Positions 58,749-64,000 of a DNA stretch of 64,000 bases are shown one piece after another; within the stretch, counting starts at the first letter, position 1; every line of letters begins with the position of its first letter. The notes under the pieces are model-generated. The model was not told where the DNA came from, did no database searches, and saw nothing but the letters and a program-made list of their open reading frames with translations. Location of the stretch: the NCBI RefSeq assembly GCF_025802015.1, contig NZ_JAOYFC010000001.1, positions 310,001-374,000 of the forward strand. Direction: 5' to 3'. A program made the position numbers and the translations under genes. This stretch comes from Falsihalocynthiibacter halioticoli (GTDB lineage Bacteria > Pseudomonadota > Alphaproteobacteria > Rhodobacterales > Rhodobacteraceae).

Positions 58749-58773
58749 AAAAGGGGCCGGAGATTCCGGCCCC
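58747..58773 (-). terminator. Rho-independent terminator of phaB
   Basis: GGGGCCGGA (58753-58761) and TCCGGCCCC (58765-58773) form a 9-bp stem with loop GAT. On the minus strand it is followed by TTTTTT (58747-58752), a textbook intrinsic terminator 22 nt past the phaB stop. The plus-strand gene at 58605 ends inside its T-tract. Confidence 0.88.
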
Positions 58774-58794
58774 TCAGTCATACATCCAAGATGA

Positions 58795-59517
58795 TTAGGT
58801 AAAGTACTGGCCGCCGTTCGCGGAGATGGTCGAGCCGGTCACAAAGCCAGCGTCATCCGAAGCGAGGAAAACAACGCAACGCGCGATCTCGCTGGCTTCG
58901 CCCAAACGACCAACCGGAATCTGCGAGATGATTGCTTCGCGTACCTTTTCCGGAACGGCCATAACCATTTCAGTGGCGATATAACCGGGGCAAATGGCGT
59001 TAACCGTGATCCCCTTGAACGCACCTTCTTGCGCGAGTGCTTTGGTAAATCCAAGGTCGCCCGCTTTGGCGGCAGAATAGTTTGCCTGACCCATCTGGCC
59101 TTTTTGGCCGTTGATCGAGCTGATGTTGATGATCCGTCCAAATTTGCGGTCGCGCATGCCGTTCCAGAGCGGATGAGTCATGTTGAAGACGCCAGAGAGG
59201 TTTGTGTCGATCACTTCCTGCCACTGTTCGCGGGTCATTTTGTGGAACATGCCGTCGCGGGTGATGCCCGCGTTGTTCACCAGAATTTCGACCGGACCAA
59301 GATCGGCTTCGACCTTCGCAATGCCTTCAACGCAGGCGTCGTAATCAGCAACCGACCATTTGTATGTTTTGATACCGGTTTCTTCGGTGAACTTGGCCGC
59401 CGCTTCGTCGTTTCCGGCGTAATTGGCGGCAACGGTGTATCCGGCCTCTTTGAGTGCTACGGCAATAGCAGCGCCTATGCCTCTGCTTCCGCCTGTGACT
59501 AGTGCAACTCTCGACAT
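58795..59517 (-). CDS. phaB: Acetoacetyl-CoA reductase
   Basis: 240 aa SDR enzyme. The NADPH-binding GGSRGIGAAIAVALKEAG is at the N-terminus, and the catalytic Ser-Tyr-Lys are in IISSINGQKGQMGQANYSAAK. The INGQKGQMGQ stretch is typical of PhaB. It makes (R)-3-hydroxybutyryl-CoA for polyhydroxybutyrate. Second gene after phaA; the PHB synthase phaC is not in the window. Confidence 0.95.
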   Translation of the reverse strand: MSRVALVTGGSRGIGAAIAVALKEAGYTVAANYAGNDEAAAKFTEETGIKTYKWSVADYDACVEGIAKVEADLGPVEILVNNAGITRDGMFHKMTREQWQEVIDTNLSGVFNMTHPLWNGMRDRKFGRIINISSINGQKGQMGQANYSAAKAGDLGFTKALAQEGAFKGITVNAICPGYIATEMVMAVPEKVREAIISQIPVGRLGEASEIARCVVFLASDDAGFVTGSTISANGGQYFT

Positions 59518-59553
59518 GTGGTCTCCCTGAAATTTAATTTCTAATTTTTATGT

Positions 59554-59578
59554 AGGGGCGCAATTTAGTTGCGCCCCT
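59554..59578 (-). other. phaA-phaB intergenic hairpin
   Basis: AGGGGCGCAA (59554-59563) is perfectly complementary to TTGCGCCCCT (59569-59578) with a 5-nt loop, lying between the phaA stop (59588) and the phaB start (59517). No T-run follows on the minus strand. It could stabilise or process the dicistronic transcript, or tune phaB translation; the ribosome site of phaB is further on. Confidence 0.5.
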
Positions 59579-59587
59579 AATTCACTC

Positions 59588-60763
59588 TTAGTCGCGTTCG
59601 ACGCAAAGAGCAACGCCCATGCCGCCGCCAATACAAAGAGTCGCAAGGCCTTTCTTGGCGTCACGGCGCTTCATTTCGAACAACAAAGTGTTGAGAACAC
59701 GTGCGCCGGATGCGCCAATCGGGTGGCCAATTGCGATGGCGCCGCCATTGACGTTTACGATTGCGGGATCCCAGCCCATGTCTTTGTTAACGGCACAAGC
59801 TTGAGCGGCAAACGCCTCGTTAGCTTCAACAAGATCGAGGTCGCTCGCTTTCCAGCCTGCCTTTTCAAGCGCTTTGCGGCTGGCGTGCACCGGACCCATA
59901 CCCATGATCGATGGGTCAAGACCCGCGGTTGCGTAGCTTGCGATGCGGGCGAGTGGTTCGATGCCGCGCTTTTCGGCGTTTTCTGCGGTCATAAGCAATG
60001 CGCCAGCAGCGCCGTCGTTAAGGCCAGACGCGTTTGCGGCAGTAACCGTGCCTTCGCGATCAAATGCAGGACGCAGTTTTTGCATGGCTTCGATGGTCGC
60101 GCCGTGGCGGATGTATTCATCGGCGTCCACAGTGATCTCGCCTTTGCGTGTCTTGACGATGAACGGTACGATCTCGTCAACAAACTTGCCCGCTTTCTGT
60201 GCGGCTTCGGCTTTATTCTGGCTTGCGACGGCGAATTCGTCCTGCATTTCGCGTGTGATTTCCCACTGCTTGGCAACATTTTCCGCCGTCGTGCCCATGT
60301 GGTACCCGTTGAACGCATCCCAAAGACCGTCGCGGATCATGCTGTCGATAAACTTCATGTCGCCCATTTTCTGACCTGGACGCAGGTTCGCGACGTGAGG
60401 GGACAGAGACATGTTTTCCTGACCGCCAGCGGCGACGATATCTGCATCACCAAGAAGAATGTGTTGCGCCCCAAGTGCAACCGCGCGCAGACCAGAGCCG
60501 CAAACTTGGTTAAGGCCCCAAGCGGCCGCTTCTTTGGGGAGCCCGGCGTTGATGTGGGCTTGGCGAGCGGGGTTTTGACCCTGACCTGCCGTTAGGACCT
60601 GACCGAGAATTGTCTCGGAGACTTCGGCTTTGTCGATACCGGCACGTTCAACAAGTGCTGAGAGCACGGTCGCGCCGAGGTCATGAGCCGGGGTGTTTGC
60701 GAAAGATCCACTAAAGCTGCCAACTGCTGTTCGTGCTGCAGAGGCGATAACGACATTGGTCAT
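59588..60763 (-). CDS. phaA: Acetyl-CoA C-acetyltransferase (beta-ketothiolase)
   Basis: 391 aa thiolase. The acylated Cys is in LNQVCGSGLRAVALGAQH (about residue 89), the general base His and second Cys are in NGGAIAIGHPIGASGARVL and LATLCIGGGMGVAL. It condenses two acetyl-CoA to acetoacetyl-CoA. AAAGGA sits before the ATG. Its short leader contains an intrinsic terminator-like hairpin (60787-60823). Confidence 0.96.
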   Translation of the reverse strand: MTNVVIASAARTAVGSFSGSFANTPAHDLGATVLSALVERAGIDKAEVSETILGQVLTAGQGQNPARQAHINAGLPKEAAAWGLNQVCGSGLRAVALGAQHILLGDADIVAAGGQENMSLSPHVANLRPGQKMGDMKFIDSMIRDGLWDAFNGYHMGTTAENVAKQWEITREMQDEFAVASQNKAEAAQKAGKFVDEIVPFIVKTRKGEITVDADEYIRHGATIEAMQKLRPAFDREGTVTAANASGLNDGAAGALLMTAENAEKRGIEPLARIASYATAGLDPSIMGMGPVHASRKALEKAGWKASDLDLVEANEAFAAQACAVNKDMGWDPAIVNVNGGAIAIGHPIGASGARVLNTLLFEMKRRDAKKGLATLCIGGGMGVALCVERD

Positions 60764-60786
60764 AAAACAGTCCTTTTCCGAATCTG

Positions 60787-60823
60787 AAAAAGGGACCTGC
60801 CGTATCGGAATCAGGCACGTCCC
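60787..60823 (-). terminator. Terminator hairpin in the phaA leader
   Basis: On the minus strand GGGACGTGCC pairs with GGCAGGTCCC (ten positions, one mismatch) with a 12-nt loop, followed by TTTTTC. It is 23 nt upstream of the phaA ATG, so little room is left for a promoter between them. It may terminate the EAL gene or act as an attenuator in the phaA leader. Confidence 0.65.
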
Positions 60824-60837
60824 GTTCCTTGGAGAGA

Positions 60838-60866
60838 ATCCTATGGAAAATCCCCGTCTTACTCAA
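60838..60866 (-). promoter_or_regulatory. Candidate phaA promoter upstream of the leader terminator
   Basis: On the minus strand TTGAGT (60861-60866) and TAGGAT (60838-60843) are 17 bp apart. Initiation about 7 nt downstream would put the 60787-60823 hairpin at the 5' end of the phaA mRNA. Read by eye only. Confidence 0.35.
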
Positions 60867-60908
60867 TGGACAGGGTGTCTCAGGTTAACGCAAGGGAAAG
60901 GTGATAAA

Positions 60909-61748
60909 TTAGGCGATATTTTGCGATTCTGCCCGTTGCCAAGGCGGATTGATCGTAGGTGCGCCAAAATAGTAGCCCTGAAGGCAATTTACACCGATGG
61001 ATTGCAAGAAGGCCAAATCCTCTTTGTTCTCTATGCTTTCGGCAACTGTGAACATTTCGAAATGCTCGGCGATGGATACGAGCGCTTTGGTCATAACCTG
61101 ATTGTCGGAGTTGTTGGCGATGCCTCGGATGAACTGTCCGTCAATCTTGATGATGTCGAAGAAGAACTCTTTGAGGTAGCGGAAGGCAGTGTACCCCGCG
61201 CCGAAATCATCCAGCGCAAAGGCAATGCCGCGCGCTTGCAGGACATCCATGAAGGTGGTGACAAGCTCGGGCATGAGCATTGCCGAACTTTCTGTAATCT
61301 CAAGGATAAGACGTTCGCCGACAGTTGGATTTTCGTCTAGCCCCTGTTCGAGCGTTTTCATCCAGCGTTGATAACCAATCGAGCGCGCCGACATATTGAT
61401 CGATAAGCGTAAACCCGGTTCGGACGCCAAGGCTTTAAGACCCATTTCAAGCGCAAGGCAATCGATGATGCGGCCCAGCTCTGTGTTCTCGATAGTGCCG
61501 ATGAATTCATGGGCAGGAATAATGCGCCCAGTTTCGTCAAGAACGCGGACAAGCCCTTCGTAAAACGCAACTTTGCCAGGGTTGTTTGCTTGTACGACGG
61601 GTTGATAGGCGAGCACGGTTTGTTTGCGGTCAAGGGCACGGCGCACCATCGCAAGAATGTTCCGCTCTTGCTCTGCCATAGCTGCGGAAAACGGGCTATC
61701 CAGTCCGTCTTCGATATTGCGAATTGACCCTGACTCGTCTGAAATCAT
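60909..61748 (-). CDS. EAL-domain cyclic di-GMP phosphodiesterase
   Basis: 279 aa, a single EAL domain with a short 45-residue N-terminal region and no GGDEF or membrane segment. The catalytic residues look intact: EGLVRV (EAL position), LSINMSARS (Asn), ILEITESSA (Glu), ALDDFGAGYTAF (DDFG), IIKIDGQFI (Lys), AESIENKEDL (Glu) and LQGYYFG (Gln). It should hydrolyse c-di-GMP to pGpG. About 105 nt separate it from the divergent tag gene. Confidence 0.93.
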   Translation of the reverse strand: MISDESGSIRNIEDGLDSPFSAAMAEQERNILAMVRRALDRKQTVLAYQPVVQANNPGKVAFYEGLVRVLDETGRIIPAHEFIGTIENTELGRIIDCLALEMGLKALASEPGLRLSINMSARSIGYQRWMKTLEQGLDENPTVGERLILEITESSAMLMPELVTTFMDVLQARGIAFALDDFGAGYTAFRYLKEFFFDIIKIDGQFIRGIANNSDNQVMTKALVSIAEHFEMFTVAESIENKEDLAFLQSIGVNCLQGYYFGAPTINPPWQRAESQNIA

Positions 61749-61853
61749 GTTTGCCTCCGTAGGGGAACGCTACTTTGGCATGCATTTCTTTAATAGCTGG
61801 TGAATGTTTTCATTTTGTTCTAGATTTTAATTGTTTCTGCAAGCGGGGGTGAA

Positions 61854-62429
61854 ATGACAAAGCGTTGCGATTGGGTCGGTTCCGAATACATCTACATTAC
61901 CTACCATGACGAGGAATGGGGGGTGCCCGTTTATGATAGCCGCGCTTTGTGGGAAAAGCTCATCCTTGATGGCTTTCAGGCGGGGTTAAGCTGGATCACG
62001 ATCCTCAAAAAGCGCGAGAATTTTCAAGAGGCTTTTCAAGGGTTTGATCCAAATGTGATCGCTCAGTGGGGTGCGCCTGAAGTAGAGCGCCTGTTACAGA
62101 ACGAAGGCATCATTCGTCATCGCGGCAAGATCGAAGCGACCATCTCCAACGCTCGCGTATGGCAGGAGATCGAGGCCGAGCAGGGGTTTTCCACCTACCT
62201 TTGGAATTACGTCGGCGGCACGCCAATTCAGAACAAATTTAACGAGATTTCCGAAGTCCCAGCATCTACGCCGCTCTCAGCCGAGATATCCAAAGACCTT
62301 AAGAAGCGCGGGTTCAAATTTTGCGGTCCGACAATTGTTTATGCGTTCATGCAAGCTGTTGGAATGGTCAATGATCATCTGACCGACTGCCCTTGCTACG
62401 AAAGAGTTCGCAAATCTGCCCAGACGTAA
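61854..62429 (+). CDS. tag: DNA-3-methyladenine glycosylase I
   Basis: 191 aa. It removes 3-methyladenine in base excision repair. The head MTKRCDWVGSEYIYITYHDEEWGVPVYDSRALWEKL and QAGLSWITILKKRENF are the family core; the zinc ligands include Cys5, His17 and the C-terminal NDHLTDCPCY. It is convergent with tlpA with no gap between stop codons. Confidence 0.96.
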   Translation: MTKRCDWVGSEYIYITYHDEEWGVPVYDSRALWEKLILDGFQAGLSWITILKKRENFQEAFQGFDPNVIAQWGAPEVERLLQNEGIIRHRGKIEATISNARVWQEIEAEQGFSTYLWNYVGGTPIQNKFNEISEVPASTPLSAEISKDLKKRGFKFCGPTIVYAFMQAVGMVNDHLTDCPCYERVRKSAQT

Positions 62430-62975
62430 TTATTCCGCGACCAGCGCGTTAAAGATTGCAAGGGCGCTTTCGGTATCCCATTCCGCGCCCCCTGTCAGCC
62501 GCGCGATCTCCTGACCGTTGCGATCAAGTACGACGGTGACTGGAAGACCCTCAACACCCATATCTTTGGCAAGTGCGCTTTTGGGATCGAGCAGGATCGG
62601 TAGTTCCTCTAACCCTTCTTCGGCAAAGAACTTTTCAATCATCGGAAGCCGGTTGCGGCCGGTTGCAATGGTGACAACCTCAAGATCACTGCGATCAAAG
62701 GCTTTCTGAAGGTGATCAAGGCTTGGCATTTCTACGCGGCATGGCGCGCACCATGTGGCCCAGAAATTCACAACGGCTATTTTCCCTTCATACTCAGCGA
62801 GCGTGTGTTCGCCATCGTCGGGGTCAAAGTAGATAGCTTGCGAAGCGGCGATGGGGGCGTCGTGGATTTGGAGCTTTTCCAACATACCTTCGCGCAGGTC
62901 CGCAATATTTGCCAAGGCAGCATTTGCGCTTAGGGCTGCGCCCGCGTATAGGGAAGCTAACCAAAGTAACCGCAT
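62430..62975 (-). CDS. TlpA-like thioredoxin/thiol-disulfide oxidoreductase
   Basis: 181 aa. Signal or anchor segment at the N-terminus (MRLLWLASLYAGAALSANAA) and a thioredoxin fold with VVNFWATWCAPCRVEMPSL; the CAPC active site is at about residues 85-88. VEGLPVTVVLDRNGQEI carries the cis-Pro. ATG 62975 has GGAGGG upstream. TlpA proteins reduce periplasmic thiols, often for cytochrome assembly or copper delivery. Divergent from argH across 26 nt. Confidence 0.92.
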   Translation of the reverse strand: MRLLWLASLYAGAALSANAALANIADLREGMLEKLQIHDAPIAASQAIYFDPDDGEHTLAEYEGKIAVVNFWATWCAPCRVEMPSLDHLQKAFDRSDLEVVTIATGRNRLPMIEKFFAEEGLEELPILLDPKSALAKDMGVEGLPVTVVLDRNGQEIARLTGGAEWDTESALAIFNALVAE

Positions 62976-63001
62976 GTTTTCCCTCCAAAGGGCCAAGGAT
63001 T

Positions 63002-64000
63002 ATGACAAACAAGACCTCGAACCAAATGTGGGGCGGCCGTTTTGCTGCCGGACCAGACGCTATCATGGAAGCGATCAACGCATCGATCGGATTTGATAAA
63101 CGTATGGCTTCCCAAGACATCGAGGGGTCTCGTGCCCACGCCGCAATGCTGGCAAGCGCAGGCATCATCACAGATAGCGATGCCGAAGCGATCAGGGAAG
63201 GCCTTCTCACCGTTTTGTCAGAGATCGAGACAGGAGAGTTTCCGTTTTCTACCGCGCTCGAAGATATCCATATGAATGTGGAAAGCCGTTTGAAAGAAAT
63301 CATTGGCGAGCCAGCGGGCCGTTTACACACGGGTCGGAGTCGTAACGATCAGGTTGCGACCGATTTCCGCCTTTGGGTCCGTGATCAGGTTGATGCGGCA
63401 ATCGAGGGCCTCGAAGCTCTTATCCGTGCTCTATTGAAACAGGCAGAAGCAGGCGCAGATTGGGTCATGCCAGGATTTACGCACCTTCAGGTGGCGCAGC
63501 CGGTGACATGGGGGCATCACATGATGGCCTATGTCGAGATGTTCGGCCGCGATCTGAGCCGTTTCCGCGATGCACGGAAGCGGATGAATGAAAGCCCGCT
63601 TGGAAGTGCAGCACTTGCGGGTACGTCCTTTCCGATTGATCGCCACATGACGGCAGAGGCGCTGGGCTTTGATCGCCCCGCCGCCAACTCGCTTGATGCG
63701 GTGGCGGATCGGGACTTCGCACTGGAATTCCTCGCGACCTCCTCGATCACCGCAATGCATCTCAGCCGTTTTGCCGAGGAATTGGTCATCTGGTCCTCTG
63801 CGCAATTCCGGTTTGTGGCTTTGTCGGATCGCTTCTCAACCGGCTCCTCTATCATGCCGCAAAAGAAAAACCCCGATGCCGCCGAACTTATCCGCGCCAA
63901 AATTGGCCGTATCCTCGGGGCGATGGTTGGTTTGTTTACTGTGATGAAGGGCTTGCCGCTGACCTATTCGAAGGACATGCAGGAAGACAAAGAGCAGGTT
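63002..64000 (+). CDS. argH: Argininosuccinate lyase (3' end beyond the window)
   Basis: The first 333 codons are present; the family length is about 460, so roughly 130 residues are missing off the right edge. QMWGGRFAAGPDAIMEAINASIGFD is the N-terminal family block, GRLHTGRSRNDQVATDFRL contains the substrate loop, GFTHLQVAQPVTWGHHM the catalytic His, and GSSIMPQKKNPDAAELIRAKIGR the fumarate-lyase signature. It releases arginine and fumarate. ATG 63002 follows AAGGA closely. Confidence 0.97.
   Translation, partial: MTNKTSNQMWGGRFAAGPDAIMEAINASIGFDKRMASQDIEGSRAHAAMLASAGIITDSDAEAIREGLLTVLSEIETGEFPFSTALEDIHMNVESRLKEIIGEPAGRLHTGRSRNDQVATDFRLWVRDQVDAAIEGLEALIRALLKQAEAGADWVMPGFTHLQVAQPVTWGHHMMAYVEMFGRDLSRFRDARKRMNESPLGSAALAGTSFPIDRHMTAEALGFDRPAANSLDAVADRDFALEFLATSSITAMHLSRFAEELVIWSSAQFRFVALSDRFSTGSSIMPQKKNPDAAELIRAKIGRILGAMVGLFTVMKGLPLTYSKDMQEDKEQV

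Noticed and set aside
1..64000. tRNA, rRNA, tmRNA, IS elements, prophage or toxin-antitoxin genes
   Set aside because: No matching structures or motifs seen by eye in any intergenic region; a dedicated tRNA/covariance search would be needed to exclude them formally.

Overview
The window is ordinary chromosomal DNA from an alphaproteobacterium, most likely a marine Rhodobacterales (Roseobacter-group) species. This is inferred from gene content and order: a cobalamin locus with CobN, CobW, CbtA and CbtB, tandem def genes before fmt, pdxJ-acpS-lepB-rnc-era in one chain, rpoZ followed by a single RelA/SpoT homologue, DUF1491 and DUF1636 proteins, and phaA-phaB. I see no rRNA, tRNA, IS element, prophage or CRISPR array. 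Gene packing is tight, with many 1-4 nt stop/start overlaps. Nearly all of the sequence is coding, and the last gene (argH) runs off the right edge.

Layout. 1-5 kb: a VOC (glyoxalase-fold) gene whose promoter carries a perfect SoxR-type operator, ETF-ubiquinone oxidoreductase, a TPR protein and ispE. 5-28 kb: a cobalamin region in several blocks. cobO stands alone. cbtB-cbtA-cobW-GNAT-cobN (minus strand) sit behind a B12 riboswitch. smc and a MltB-type transglycosylase interrupt the locus. DUF1636-cobC-cobD (minus) and a GST follow. Then a plus-strand operon encodes a small His-rich membrane protein, CbiX, CobH, CobL, CobI, a CbiG-CobJ fusion and CobM. Precorrin-3B synthase (CobG or CobZ), CobF, CobK, CobA, CobB, CobQ, CobP, CobU and CobS are not in the window.

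28-45 kb: housekeeping genes. These are a MalY/PatB-type lyase, def, a catalytically degenerate def paralogue, fmt, rnhA, a methyltransferase, ispH, a NYN-domain protein, folK, rpoZ-rsh, DUF2062, then the overlapping run pdxJ, LysE exporter, unknown periplasmic protein, acpS, lepB, rnc, era, DUF1491 and recO. 45-64 kb: a TetR regulator with a perfect palindromic operator, an aromatic aminotransferase, a sulfurtransferase, smpB, dapA, a soluble lytic transglycosylase, two DMT transporters, divergent MnmD-like and FAD-oxidoreductase genes resembling the two halves of MnmC, a polyprenyl diphosphate synthase, a tRNA m6A methyltransferase, a LysR regulator with an operator touching its start codon, PHB genes phaA-phaB with leader and intergenic hairpins, an EAL phosphodiesterase, tag, a TlpA-like thioredoxin and argH.

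How they fit: the 5-28 kb block would import cobalt (CbtAB), insert it (CobN, possibly CbiX), methylate and contract the corrin ring (CobI, J, M, L, H), adenosylate it (CobO) and attach the aminopropanol arm (CobC, CobD). Uptake and cobalt insertion are repressed by the end product through the riboswitch. No complete undescribed system stands out. The best leads are regulatory DNA sites (SoxR box, TetR and LysR palindromes, phaA leader terminator, structured leader of the cbiX operon) and odd proteins (pseudo-deformylase, CbiG-CobJ fusion, split MnmC-like pair, an acetyltransferase inside the riboswitch operon).
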